From Gigaspora rosea (taxonomy: Eukaryota; Glomeromycota; Glomeromycetes; Diversisporales; Gigasporaceae), in the NCBI GenBank assembly GCA_003550325.1, contig QKWP01001217.1, positions 4,600-68,599 on the forward strand: 64,000 bases of DNA, written 5' to 3'. The translations under genes were made by a program, and so were the position numbers. Under the pieces are notes generated by a model. It was not told the DNA's origin. It was given only the letters and a program-made list of their open reading frames with translations, and did no database searches. This document shows positions 1 through 11,775 of this stretch, one piece after another (within the stretch, counting starts at the first letter, position 1; every line of letters starts with the position of its first letter).

Positions 1-306
1 TTTATATAAACTACAATATTGTCTTAAGAACTATAGTTCTAAAACTAAAACTAAATAAGATCGCAGAAAAATTGTAATAAAATTTTTTAAAAAAATTTTT
101 TCTTAAAATTATCTATTTTCAGCTTATATGTAACTATAATTTATTTTCTTATAATATAAAAACTAATTTTGCAAAAAAGTAATCCTTATTTTCAAATATA
201 ATTGTACAAAGTTTTATTTAATTATTTTAGCATTTTAAAAAAGTAAATCAGAGCTAAAAAAGTGCAAAAACGCAGGCAAATTTGTCTGTGTTCTACTACA
301 ATCTAA
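1..306. repeat. 306-bp inverted-repeat arm (partner 32694-32999)
   Basis: The first 306 bases are a near-identical reverse complement of 32694-32999. Both arms end on the same base (TTAGATTGTAG at the inner edge), so the arms have equal length. The arm carries the palindromic word GCAGGCAAATTTGYCTG, which reappears at 33300-33317 just before an assembly gap. The left end is cut by the window edge. Most likely this is a dispersed repeat present in opposite orientations, not the two ends of one 33-kb element, because many unrelated elements lie between. Confidence 0.85.
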
Positions 307-669
307 GAGATAGGCACTTAACCACGACCTGCCAAAGATAAATGCTATTTCACTGTATCTGTTATACTTTATGGCTCAAGATACAGCTCACCAACAGAGA
401 TCTATTAGCCTGTCTGTCCCATTTAATTTCTTTCAAACTTCTTCTATCTATATCCTGGCAGAAAAGTTAAATAGCGACTAACAAGAAAGATAAAAAAAAC
501 AAGTATACAAAAGTAGTATAAGAGGAAAGTGAAAAAGAGAAAATGAAAATTGGAGAAATTTACATATCCTAAACGAAAAAACCTAAAGTAAATAAACAAG
601 ATGAAAAAAGCGAAAGAAAAAAAAGTGGACGGACATACATATATTGTGAAAAAAAAAAGAAAACTAAAC

Positions 670-1228
670 TAATAAAAATTTCTTCAGTAGTTTCTCTGAA
701 AAAACTTTATCTATCATTCATTGTTTATTTTGCTTTCAAAACATACTCGTGATCTTGAATCCGAAATAGTAAATGCCTTCCTAATTGGAATGGAGTAAAC
801 ACTATCGATCTTTTGGAAAGGGCACACTGAAATGCCTCCTTTTTGAAATTTTTGGAAAGCCATTGACACCAAAAAAAATTTTCCAAACCCAGAGAGAAAG
901 TAAGAGTTATGCTATACAGAATAATATATCTAACTAGGCCTTTGCTTCTATATTCATATCCACAGGGCTTGACAAAACTTCAGAGTTGCTCTACTACGTT
1001 TTCGCTCAATAGTACCAAAGCCTACCAAGGTGCTTCGCTTAAAAGTCTACATGTCTTTTTTATCTCTATTTCATAGCAAAAAACATTCAGTAAATAGTTT
1101 TTGTACCCGACAGCAACTTGGTAAAGTTTATTGTATTAAGTATGTTAACTATATAGTTTTTTGTAGTTCGATTTTTGTGGAAAGTTTGGTACGAGTGATT
1201 ATTAGAAAGAGTTCTGTATAGTACTAAC
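670..1228 (-). mobile_element. Decayed non-LTR retroposon (family R), copy 1
   Basis: Read on the minus strand, this stretch aligns with 41700-42250 and more weakly with 23370-23900 and 36226-36700. It starts with the shared words AACTCTTTC and CTCGTACCAAA, and passes GCACCTTGG and TTTTGTCAAG. No reading frame stays open across copies, so the short ORFs in it are not credible genes. The best-preserved copy (23354-24564) has an A tail and a long TSD, which is why this one is read as a retroposon. The 3' end of this copy cannot be placed. Confidence 0.6.
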
Positions 1229-1287
1229 TTTTGGGTTTCACTTTATATTTGTTTTTATTATTTTATCGCCTTTGCTTCTTACTTCTA

Positions 1288-1480
1288 TGTTAACTTCTTT
1301 TTTTTTTTTTTAATATTAGGGGGGTAGCTCTTGCCCCAAACTTTATTAATACTTAAGTAGATTGACATTTGGTAGTGCCGTAAATACATACATATTATAT
1401 ACCAGTATTGAGACTAGGACTTCAGGCTATAAACCTTTTATCCACGGCTAAAACCCTCTATGTTAACTTCTTTCAATCTC
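1288..1480 (-). mobile_element. Retroposon 3' end with A tail (minus strand)
   Basis: On the minus strand the sequence runs into TATTAATAAAGTTTGGGGC and then a poly-A (poly-T at about 1290-1312). The word TTAATAAAGT a few tens of bases before the A tail is also found before the tails of 23354-24564 and 53021-53901. It is therefore read as another 5'-truncated retroposon end. No TSD was identified. Confidence 0.4.
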
Positions 1481-1737
1481 AATTTGCTCATATTATGCCT
1501 TTTTATAGCTTTATTATATTGGCGTGTTTGGTTCATTATATTTGAATAACCCCAAAATTTTGGGTCCAAATTAGATCGACTTTTATAATTGGCTAATTTT
1601 ATAGTCAAATTTTATAAAATGAATTATTACTTACAAGTAAAATATATACTAAAATACATAGTATATTTTACTATATAAATATATGACTACTATATAAACT
1701 TTATGTTAATATTAAAAAGCAAACTTATATTTATACA

Positions 1738-2348
1738 TAAGGATAGGAATCGGTTAAAAATTTTTAGTCGATTAGTCAGTCAACTAAAACTGTTAGTTGT
1801 CGACTGACTAAAAATCGACTAATCGATTAATCGACTAATCGATTAGTCGACTAATCAACTAATTGATTAGTTGACTAATCGACTAGTCAATTAGTCAACT
1901 AATCGACTAGTTGATTAGTCGATTAGTTGACTAATCGACTAATCGACTAGTCGATTAGTTGATTAGTCGATTAATCGATTAGTTGATTAATTGGCTAGTC
2001 AATAAATATACAAAAAAAATGAATACCAGGAATATAGTAATGAAAATATGAAATAGATGATTAATCTTATCGACTAATTGACTAATCAACTAATTGATTA
2101 ATCAACTAATTGATTAGTCAACTAATCAACTAGTCGATTAGTCAACTAATCGATTAGTCGACTAATCGACTAACCGACTAGTCGACTAATCAACTAATCG
2201 ACTAGTCGACTAATCGACTAATTAACTAATTGACTAATCGATTAATCGACTAATCGACTAATCGATCGACTGACTATAAAAAAATTTAGTCGATTAGTCG
2301 ACTAATCGTCGACTAATCGACTAATCGACTATATGATTCCTATCCTTA
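1738..2348. mobile_element. hAT-like MITE made of GACTAATC words
   Basis: The element opens with TAAGGATAGGAATC and closes with its reverse complement. It is flanked by TTTATACA and TTTATACG, an 8-bp TSD with one mismatch, as expected of the hAT superfamily. Almost all of the 611 bp is a degenerate array of GACTAATC / GATTAGTC words in both orientations, with a short AT-rich spacer around 2008-2060. It has no coding capacity. Such an array could fold extensively or act as a large set of transposase-binding sites; both are inference. Confidence 0.8.
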
Positions 2349-2623
2349 TTTATACGTATAGTATATATAGAAATACTAAATAAAAAAGATCTAATTTGAA
2401 TAATCATAGTATTATTAAAGATATTTGTATATGAATAGTTTCCACTAAAACAATATTGATAAAAATTACCACATAGAAAATATCATATAAAATATTTACT
2501 AAATATTCCTACAAAGGCATTCTTACTACTAAATACTTGATTTTCAATGGTGCAAGATGGTTTTTTAGACGCTTCTAAATTTCTCATATCATAGCTTTTT
2601 TAATATAATCAAGCTCATAGTTA

Positions 2624-2789
2624 GGGGCATGCCATTTATTATGTAATTTTTACCATAAATACATGGTCAGAGATAGTGATCACGTCTATATATTATATTA
2701 ATCAATTAGAATTAGAAAAAATGATCACACCATACATGGGTAGAGGTAGCTACTAAGTAAAAAATATTACGTAATAAATGGCACGCCCC
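2624..2789. mobile_element. Harbinger/Tourist-like MITE, TTA TSD
   Basis: A 166-bp element with terminal inverted repeats, GGGGCATGCCATTTATTATG on the left and the complement of GGGGCGTGCCATTTATTACG on the right. It is flanked on both sides by TTA (2621-2623 and 2790-2792). A 3-bp TWA duplication is the hallmark of PIF/Harbinger elements. No coding sequence. Confidence 0.85.
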
Positions 2790-2792
2790 TTA

Positions 2793-4430
2793 GATAGTGG
2801 CAATATTGTTTTATGATGTTTAAGACCATATTGAGTTTTGTAAGATCGTGAATGTGTACAAAAAGAACAAGTAAATCTTGAAGTACTAATTGAATTAGAT
2901 ATAACTAGCTATTTTAATAGTTAATATATAAATAAAACTTATATAACAGTAAATTCTAGTATACTACATACCTATTGTTCAAAAAGACAATGTGTTGAGG
3001 TTTTGAACATGGGTTCCAATACATTTACTTATATTTTTTATAGTAAATAAATATTTTTGAAGTGTTATTTAAATGATTTTCATACTCACATGATATTAAA
3101 ATAGATAAAATTAGAGACAGATATTTTATTTTTTCAAAAATACAGATACATATCCGCATAGAAAAGTTATCAAAATATAAAGGAAAAGGGGCTCATCCCC
3201 GAAGCAACAAAAAATGTAGAATAGGGAAGTCAGGCAGTATGGAAGAAATAACAAAAACAGGACCGGACATTTCTGATATATATCATAGTTTTTTTTAGCA
3301 AATTGATTCAAATTTGATTTAAGGTTCAAATTTAAATTTTAGCAAATTGAAGTTAATTTTAAAAAGGGTCATAATTGACTTTTTTGGCGAATTACTAAGA
3401 TTTTATACATGTTATATTTTATTTTTAGCAATTTACTACATTTTGCAAGAATTATTATAACAAGTTAAGTTGTGCTATAATAATCAATCCAGATATAACA
3501 AGTTATTAATGGCTATACGAAGCAAAATTATAATCAATTATAATTGAAAATAAGTAAAAATAGTTGTAGCATGTAATCAGGCTTTAGTATCAATAGCTAC
3601 TTGCATATCATTAATCATGATTGTATGTTGATAAACAAATAATTATGTAATGCAATTGCACGGGGTTATCATTAAGCAAATTAGTTAGTAATTAATATAA
3701 TAATTGTAGTAATTATTATATAGTTAGTATCTTCTCTGAAATTTTCAAGAAATATAAAATTAAATATACCAGCATAATGTATTTTAATATGCTGAATAAG
3801 TTTTTTAAAGCAAAGTTAGAATCAATTTGTAAAATTTTGAAAATTATAATATTTTTAAAAATTTTTTATTTGAATTCTATGGATTTGTAAAATTAAAATA
3901 AATTCATCAAATTTGGTCAAGAACTTATGAAGATATCTTTGATGAAAGTTCCTGTAAACAATTTCAATACAGTTTCTTTGTAATATGTTTTTTTGCTTTT
4001 TCAAAATAACCCACTGTTCGGCGATAATTTACAAAAAATTTTACTATGCTAACTAAAAAAAAATTTATAACAAGATTTGTAGCGAATAACATTAACTAAT
4101 AGAATCTCAAATTTTATGAAAAAATATTAAAAACTCATGAAGATATTAACATTTTTGAAATTTGGATGCATACGTTTTTGCAAATTTTCCCCTAAACTTC
4201 AAATGCTTCCAGAAGTACTTTTTCAAAATGAAACCTCCAAAATGTGACTTAGTAAGTTGATAGAATAGTATTCGAGAGTTTTTAATTAAAATTTCATCAA
4301 AAACAGATTAATATTGATGAAGTTATGATAATTTTTCAATTTGCTTCCAGATTCGGGATTTTTTAAAATTTTCAATTTTGATGAAAACAGAAAAATCATC
4401 ATTATAGACTAGATTTTTACAAGTTCAAAT
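2793..4430. other. AT-rich stretch without recognised gene
   Basis: No coding sequence is supported here. The 67-codon minus-strand ORF near 3126-3329 has no recognisable similarity. The stretch 3855-3960 (TTTATTTGAATTCTATGGAT followed by AATTCATCAAATTTGGTCAAG) matches one monomer of the 16.2-17.5 kb satellite, so a diverged single unit sits here. Confidence 0.5.
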
Positions 4431-4615
4431 GTAGGCCTTCACATGGGCCGGGTAGGCCCATGGGTACCCATGGGTAGTACTATGAAGGCCGGGCTAGGGC
4501 ACTGATTTCTAAGTCTAGGGTAAGGGTAAGAGCTTAAATATGAGGCCCTTACACAAACGGGTAGGGCTAGGGTATTATCTGTTACCCTACTTGGGTACTC
4601 ATTAGTTATACAGAT
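4430..4615. repeat. GGCC/CCCATGGG-rich dispersed repeat
   Basis: A GC-richer island containing the palindrome CCCATGGGTACCCATGGG and repeated GGGTAAGGGTAAG and GGGCTAGGG words. It is homologous to 15600-16040, where a 239-bp MITE has inserted. The left edge TAGGCCTTCACATGGGCC resembles the reverse complement of the right edge of the 15.6-kb copy, so these are probably halves of a TIR element, but no TSD could be fixed. Confidence 0.5.
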
Positions 4616-4653
4616 ATTATATTTGCATGATATTCTAAGCAGGTTCGTAATAT

Positions 4654-4943
4654 TTTGCCAACAATCACTTCACCGACATAATATTTCACTGACAAATACT
4701 CACTGACAAGTTCATTTTACTAACAGTTTGTTTCACCAAAGTTCATTTCACTAACAAGTTTTTTTTCAAAAAGCACTCTAACTTTAGCCCTAAATCTATC
4801 TAATTCTACTCTGATCCTAATGAAAATGACCAGAATTACTTTGTCGATGAAATGAGCTTTAGTGAAATAAACTGTCAGTAAAATGAACTTGTCAGTGAAT
4901 AATTGTTGGTGAAATATTATATCGGTGAAGTAATTGTCAATTA
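4654..4943. repeat. Fold-back element with ~130-bp arms
   Basis: Left arm at about 4654-4795 (CAATCACTTCACCGAC, CACTGACAAGTTCATTTTAC) is the reverse complement of about 4805-4943 (AAAATGAACTTGTCAGTGAA, GGTGAAGTAATTGTCAATTA). The loop is short and contains ACTTTAGCCCTAAATC. The words CACTGACAAGTTCATTTTAC and CACCAAAGTTCATTTCAC repeat within each arm, so the arms are themselves made of a ~20-bp word. Confidence 0.7.
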
Positions 4944-5195
4944 ATTAATTGCCACCCGTTCTAAGCTCTGTTTATTAAGGCTCCAGACTACATAATAATA
5001 TATGTACTAAGTTTATATACTCAATTATATTTGCACCTCATACTATAGTACTTTAGGTATTATTGTCCGAAGCATAGCTGAGGACACTATACTTCTAGAC
5101 ATTTGGATCTGTCAAAGCACGTGATCAATGTCTGTTATAGCGCATACCTAACCAATACAATTTCTTTTGCACATACATACCTTAATAGTACCTTA

Positions 5196-6061
5196 GGGAG
5201 CTTCCAGAAATTACGTAATTTTTTGTTACTAATAAATTTTAAAATTTTACCCACCCACCCACACCTAATATCCTATTAGCCAATCAAATTTTATATTTTT
5301 TTAAAAATTATTTATATGTCCAATTTTTTGAATTAATAATAACTTTTGATCCACTAGTCCGTTTTGTATGATTTAACTACCAAAATGCTTGTCTCAATGA
5401 ACGATTCTAAAAAGCCCAAAATCATTAAAATCTAATTACAGGATCCCAAGATCGTTCAACATTTGTATAATTTTAATAGTAATTTTTTAGAATCACTAAG
5501 TAAATTTCTTTAACATTGAATAACATTTGATCCACTGGTCCATTTAGAATCGTCTCATTGAGACAAGCATTTTGGTAGTTAAATCATATAAATTGGCCCA
5601 GTAGATCAAAAGTTATCAATAATTTTATAATTTTATACTTTTGGCCAGAATTATAAAATTTTGACCAGAATTATAACCTGATATTTTGGCAACTAGTGTT
5701 CCGCAAAAGATCTGGGTCCAGTCCGGGTCTGGTCCGGTCCGTATACTGGACTGAATCCGGATCTTTATTAAAATCCGCCCGGTCCGGTCTGAAAAATAAG
5801 CTAGCTTATCTGTTGGGTCAAAAATGTTCATAATGTAGGTAAAAAAAGTGACATAAAAGATGAGCAGAGTCATCAAAGAGATACGAAGGGCAATATTTTT
5901 TTCTAGAGAGGTTTTTTTAGAGACGGACCGGATCTGGATCCATACTTGAATTCCAGACCAGACCCGGATCTTTAAAAATATCCGCCTGGTCCGGTTCATA
6001 CGAAACACTATTGGCAACCTCACTCACCCACCCAAAAATTACGTAATTTTTGGAAGCTCCC
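5196..6061. mobile_element. Harbinger-like TIR element, TTA TSD, with nested hAT MITE
   Basis: Terminal repeats GGGAGCTTCCAGAAATTACG and its complement near 6035-6061 are flanked by TTA at 5193-5195 and 6062-6064. The interior carries an inverted module (AACTTTTGATCCACTAGTCC at about 5342, matching the reverse complement near 5620, with GTCTCATTGAGAC between) that also occurs in other TIR families of this window. A second element has inserted at 5694-6010. No transposase remains; the 132-codon minus-strand ORF crossing the nested element is spurious. Confidence 0.8.
5694..6010. mobile_element. hAT MITE with perfect 8-bp TSD TTGGCAAC
   Basis: Starts TAGTGTTCCG and ends CGAAACACTA. The flanks are TTGGCAAC at 5686-5693 and 6011-6018, a perfect 8-bp duplication. 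Both ends carry GC-rich repeats of the type GGTCCGGATCTGG. The TIR is essentially the same as that of the 1.8-kb element at 10673-12487, so both were probably mobilised by the same hAT transposase. Confidence 0.88.
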
Positions 6062-6064
6062 TTA

Positions 6065-7041
6065 ATACGTAATACACATATCTTTTACTTTGTCTAACAT
6101 TTACTATTACATTTTCACTAAGCCTCGTGTACTTTTATTTTTATTACTAACCTCTCCATCTCGAGAAAATTTATATAGACTATCTTTATGTTTGTTCCGA
6201 TTTGAATAGTCTTCGCCATATTGTGAATTCTCTATATCGTGAGTACTTTTTATCCTCTATATAAAAAACCTAGTTTCAAATTGACTACTATTAATAAAAG
6301 CATGTAAGTTTTCTTATTTGAATTGAGAACTGAGATCTCTCAGAGATCCTCGACTTTTATCAGTTGATCTTTTATAATATTACTTTGTATCCTAAAATCC
6401 TGATTAATATACCTTAGTAGCAAAAATTAAAGTTGTTAATGGGTTGGTTTGGGTGGGTTGAGTTGAACGATTTCTTAACCCATTTCAAGTTTGGTTGTTC
6501 TTCTTTCTGAACCGTTTTAAATTTGCTTAACGTTGCTCCATTTAACTTCAGAGCTGCTCTAGAGTATGCTACTTTATTAACCCTAGCCACCCCATGAGAT
6601 ATTTTATATTGTGTACTTTAGTCTAAGCTTAGGTTACTTAATTGGTACGATATTGTCTTTTTATTATTTTTTTATTTTTTTTTTAAAATTTTCATTGATC
6701 GTGGATAATAAATATTCTTCACTTTTTATAGCAATAACGAGAATAAGTAAGTAATGCTTCAAGCTAAAATGAATAAATAAAATTTATGTCCAAAATCTAT
6801 TTTCCATTAAATAATTAACTCAGCGTATTAAATGTAACCATATTTATTGTTATTGAAATTTTAATTCTGCATTTATTAAATGATTGCGCTCTTCAATTAC
6901 AATTAGCACTTCTAAGTTTCAAGATTTTGATCATTGTTGGCTATGACTTTTTTTATCATGGCCCATTTAATTTCTAGAAAAACAATTATCGACTATATTT
7001 ATACAAATTATTATTATATAAATTATTATTTTTTTTAGTAT
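6065..7041. other. AT-rich stretch, nothing recognised
   Basis: No ORF, repeat with clear boundaries or RNA gene is supported. A G-rich pyrimidine-strand word (GGGTTGGTTTGGGTGGGTTG) lies near 6440. Confidence 0.5.
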
Positions 7042-7571
7042 GGGGCATCCATAAATAACGTTATGTTTGAGGGGGGGTCCCCCAAAATATAATGATTTTC
7101 CACTATATAGGGGGGGTCCCCCAACATAACGCAATTTTTTTATTAAAATTTGTCTAAAACTCGATCCAGTGTTCCAAATTGGATGATTTTGGTACTATTC
7201 GAATCGTCTCGAAGAGAGGATTCGAATGGTACCAATTTTATTTGATTTGGATTACTGGGTCACGTTTTATTAACGAAATACTATTGGTTATTATGTTTTC
7301 TTATAAAATTACTATAAAATCAATAGTATTTCGTTAATAAAACGTGATCCAGTGATCCAAATGAAATTATTTTGGTACCATTGGATTCGTCTCATAGAGA
7401 CGAATCGAATGGTACCAAAATTACCCAAATCAGATCACTGAATCATAATATATTCAAGTTTTTGTAAAATTTTATATATAAACATACGGATTTTGAAAAA
7501 ATTTTTTATATAGTAGGAGGGGGTCCAGCGCTACTATGAGGGGGCACATAACGTTATTTATGGATGCTCCC
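7042..7571. mobile_element. Harbinger-like MITE family HL1, copy 1
   Basis: Terminal repeats GGGGCATCCATAAATAACG and the complement at the right end, 530 bp. The flanks are TAT on both sides; other copies of the family have TTA or TAA. The interior has the shared inverted module with GTCTCATAGAGACGAATCG and AGTGATCCAAATGAAAT. Related copies are at 31508-32237, 37674-38162 and 38397-41408. Confidence 0.8.
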
Positions 7572-7647
7572 TATATATTAAACTTATTGGTGATACTATA
7601 TAACACAGTTGCACCAATCTCTATTTATCACCAATTGCCATCCACCA

Positions 7648-7850
7648 TTGGTGATATTGGTGATATTGGTGTATTGGTAGTATTGGTGGTATTGGTAGTA
7701 TTGGTGGTATTGGTGGTATTGGTGGTATTGGTGATATTGGTGGTATTGGTGATATTGGTAGTATTGGTGGTATTGGTTATATTGGTGGTATTGGTGGTAT
7801 TGGTAATATTGTAGTATTGGTGATATTGGTAATATTGGTAAAATTGGTGT
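7648..7850. repeat. TGGTATTGG microsatellite
   Basis: About 200 bp of degenerate 9-bp units (TATTGGTGG, TATTGGTGA). It opens long reading frames on both strands, low-complexity Val/Leu/Ile on one and Tyr/His/Gln on the other. These are repeat artefacts, not genes. Confidence 0.9.
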
Positions 7851-8804
7851 TTTTAATAGCTTATTTTTACAAACTTTATATCTTATTAGTGTATAACTTA
7901 TATAGCAGGCCAAAATGTAAAGTACTATCGTAACGCATATTGGGTAATAAGAAATAAAGCTTTTAGAATATTTACTCTTTGTAAAAATATCGAATCATCT
8001 TAATGAAATAATTCGACTAATTATCTGGCTTTAAGATCTTAAGTGAATTTTAAATCCACATAATTATGTTACCACGTATGACATATATAGTTCTGTGTAT
8101 CTATTTATAGCGATAGTCAATCATAATTGATGGTTCTCTCTCTGTTTATACGATTTGCTATTTATTTGATGAATAAAGGATGCTAGGTTTTTAATTGAGT
8201 AACGAATAAGAAACTTTTACTATTAGTCTTGCTGAATACATTTTTATATTATTCAGTATTGGTTATTACTATGAAACGGAACTGGAATCGAAGATAATGA
8301 ATAAAAGGCCTTTATTTATTGTTAACAATCTGCCGATATAAATAATGCTAATAAAACATGTAGCATTAATTCAAGAAATGAAAAAAAACAACTTTCAATA
8401 TTTTCAGAAATTGAAAATAAGCGACGCCAATGGATCTTTATGGTTAGAAGTTGTTATCTAGCTAATATATTTTTATATTAGTAAATGATATTAGAATAGT
8501 TTAGTGCAACTTCTTTATGTGGCAAGTTATTTATTAATTATAAATAAGAACATAGATTTTTTGTATCAGGTATTATATAGTGCTTAGTTTTTTACTTTCT
8601 ATTATTGTCATAATAGCTATCACTACCCTGATTACTAAATTTCATGAATCTAGCCTCACAAAATTTTTCTTAATTTTTTAAATTAGTATATATAATTATG
8701 TGAAATTTTTTTTTTACGCGTTAGTAATACCATTTCTGCAGATATTTTTTTTAAACAATTAAAAACTTTATGCACTTGCTTTTACTGCTTTAGATTTAAT
8801 AATC
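7851..8804. other. AT-rich stretch before the hAT gene
   Basis: No coding signal is supported. It presumably holds the 5' flank and left end of the hAT element whose transposase starts at 8805, but no terminal inverted repeat could be paired across the gene. Confidence 0.4.
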
Positions 8805-11245
8805 ATGACACATCAAACGCATTTTACACTTAATGATTCAAGCTCAAACAATAATAATGTAGCTTTATTTCAACATTATTCTAATAAAGATTGTTCTGAC
8901 CAAGAGCCATCAAGGCCGTCAACGTCAAGACCATCAGAAAAAAAATGAAAGCATGCTGGAGAAAAAAAAGAAGATCCTATATGGGATTACGTTAATAAAG
9001 GTGCTGCTTTAGGACGAGGGTTTTATATGACAGATTGTAAATGGTGTAATACAAATTGAACAAGAGGACATCCACAAAATATGAAATATCATTTAGCCAG
9101 CAAGTGTGATGGTGTACCACGAAATATAAAGATATTATGGAGAGAATATTTAGCAGAAACTCCAAAACAAAAACATCTTGTTCAATAAAACAGTCAGATA
9201 TTACAATACATTTTTAGCAAATTAAACCTGTATCTGAAACTAGAGCTAATGAACTCGATCAAGCAATTCTTAAGGCATGGGTGTGTTGTGGTTACTCTTT
9301 CAATACTATAGAAAACCCTTTTATCATTGATCTCTTTAAACTTGCTATTCCGGATATACATTACCATCACGGTATACTCTTGCAGAAAGCTTTTGGATCA
9401 AGAAACAATTCGAATTGAAAAAAAAATTGAGAACGAATTAGAAAAAGAAGATGACCTTACTCTTAGTATGTTTAGTTTTTTAGAATATATTGTTTTTATT
9501 TTAAATATATGCTGTAAATATTAATTTAATTTGATTTATTTAGGCCTTGATGGGTGGATGTCTCCGAGAGGAGACTCAATATATAATTATATTATTACAA
9601 CACCAAAACGAAAAGAATATTTGATTAAACTTAAATCCTATAATACTGAAAGTCAAACAGGTCAATTTATGGCAAATGAGATTCAAAAAATAATACAAAC
9701 TATCGGAATTGGAAAATTTGTAGCGATCGTGACCGATAATGGATTGAATCTAAGAGTTGCACGTCAAATTGTACATGAAGAATATCCCTTTATTTTAAAT
9801 TTAAGATGTGCGTCGCATGCTATCAATTTGCTTGCTTCTGATCTTACAAAGATAGACTCTATTAAAGCAATTATTTCAGATTGTAATAGCATTTTAGAGT
9901 TCTTTAATAGATCGCATACTGCTCATGGCTATTATAAAAAACAATTAGTTACTATGAAAATAAAGGGTGGCGAAACTAAATCATACTCAAAAACACGATG
10001 GGGTACATTATATACTACAATAGATTCCATAATTCGATTAAAGCCTGTATTTGATTGGGTAAGTAAATTATATTATAATTTAAATTAAATTAATTAATTA
10101 TTAATAAGTTATATTCTTATATAGATTTTAAATAATCATTTTGAAGTAATTTTGAACAATAGAGTATATGATTTGCTTCAAAATGAAGAATTTTATTCAA
10201 AATGTTGTCAAATATTTTTAATTCTTAAACCAATTAAAGATTTAACAAATATTCTTGAGGCTCGAAATGCAAATTTAGCTGAATGTTTTGTTGGTCTAGT
10301 AAAACTCGGTACAAGTATTAATCGGGTTGATTCTACAAACAGATGGAAGTCTTTAATTATTACTAATTTTAATTTTTGCTTTAAAGAATTTATCAATGAT
10401 ATATATATATTGGCATATTGGCTTCATCTGTTATATTGAGATAAAACTATTTAATTATTCTTACTCGAGTTAAAGTTATCTAATATGCTATAAAATTAGT
10501 AGTATTAGTAATATTTACTTTAATCGAGTTAAAATAGAATTTGCTATTTATTATAATTTTTTTTTAATATTTTAAAAATTAATAAATAATATTTATTATA
10601 GGACTTGGATTAAAGCGGGAAGCATTAAACAAAATTTATGAGACTGCCTCACTTATTTGGTATAATTTGGGCTAGTGTTTCGATCCGTAATCCGCTAATC
10701 CGAATGGATCCCTTGATTCAGATTGAATATGGATATCCGTATCCGTTAATTTTAACCGGATGGATCCGTAATATTTACGGATTAAGGATTAGGATTATCC
10801 AGATCATAATCCCTAAATATCTTATATATGATTATCAATTTGACCAGCAACCGATGATAAATATATTACACTCCCTTTAGTAAATGTGAATGTAACGATT
10901 ATTTATTACAGCTGATTTGAAAATTAGTGGGGCACATGATGAATTTTGTCCAAATTATTTTCAGTAATAATAACGTAGTTTTTCGATAATATAAACTATA
11001 TTATTAATTATTGAAATTTGCAGCGATTCTTGTAGTTTGTAGTTTTATGTTGATCTACCAACCAATAAAACCATGGTTATACCCAAAATGTGATCAATAT
11101 ACTAAAACTAATATAGCAATAAAGTAAATAATCAAGACAACCCGTGATCAAAATGTTAAGACTAATATAGATTATCAGTGTTGATTTGTAACAACGGCAA
11201 ATCATGAACCAAATATTGAAAGGTTACAGCAGAAGGAATCGAATA

Positions 11246-11571
11246 AGGGTATCTTACACCCGCATCCACTTATTTGCGCGGGTAATACAAGCTCATGGAG
11301 AGTAAATAGCCAATAGGAGAGCGCAAATTTTGACTATTCCGTATCAGCCCAACGAAGAATTCGAACATGCGTAAAAGAAGAAAAAAGCGAAAATACGCAA
11401 AAACTAATGTTTAAATTGAATTACTTATATTAAGTATCACTCTAACCCTATAGTCTCTAATGTTAAGGCCCTAACTCTAAATTTCTATCCCACGCACTTA
11501 GTTTATTTACAAAATCAGATTTCCTTTTTAGGTTTGTATTGCCCGCGCAAATAAGTAAAATGTTTCACCCC
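11246..11571. mobile_element. Nested TIR structure with CTTATTTGCGCGGG ends
   Basis: CACTTATTTGCGCGGGTAAT at about 11266 is matched by ATTGCCCGCGCAAATAAGTA at about 11538 in inverted orientation. The segment sits inside the 1.8-kb hAT element. Exact boundaries and TSD were not resolved. Confidence 0.5.
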
Positions 11572-11577
11572 GCTAAT

Positions 11578-11775
11578 CAATATGGTATAGATGAGCAGGT
11601 CAGTATAATACCCAAAATACAGGCTGATTTTTAAAACCTGCGCCATACTATATAATCAGCTATAATTCTAACCCTAACACTAATATACATAACACAATCA
11701 GTATAGTACAAAATTTAAAAATTCGGGGTGTACTATACTGATATGCTCACCCATACCATATCATATTGATTTACG
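11578..11775. mobile_element. Nested TIR structure with ATCAATATGGTAT ends
   Basis: ATCAATATGGTATAGATGAGC on the left is repeated inverted near 11740-11775 (GCTCACCCATACCATATCA and beyond). It lies directly after the previous nested structure. No TSD was fixed. Confidence 0.5.

Noticed and set aside
5625..6023. 132-codon minus ORF
   Set aside because: It runs through the GC-rich ends of a hAT MITE (5694-6010) and across its TSD into the host element.
7536..7913. ORFs of 92 and 105 codons on opposite strands
   Set aside because: They arise from the 9-bp TGGTATTGG microsatellite, which lacks stops in several frames.
10638..10880. 80-codon ORF
   Set aside because: It starts in the hAT transposase in the wrong frame and crosses into the inserted element.
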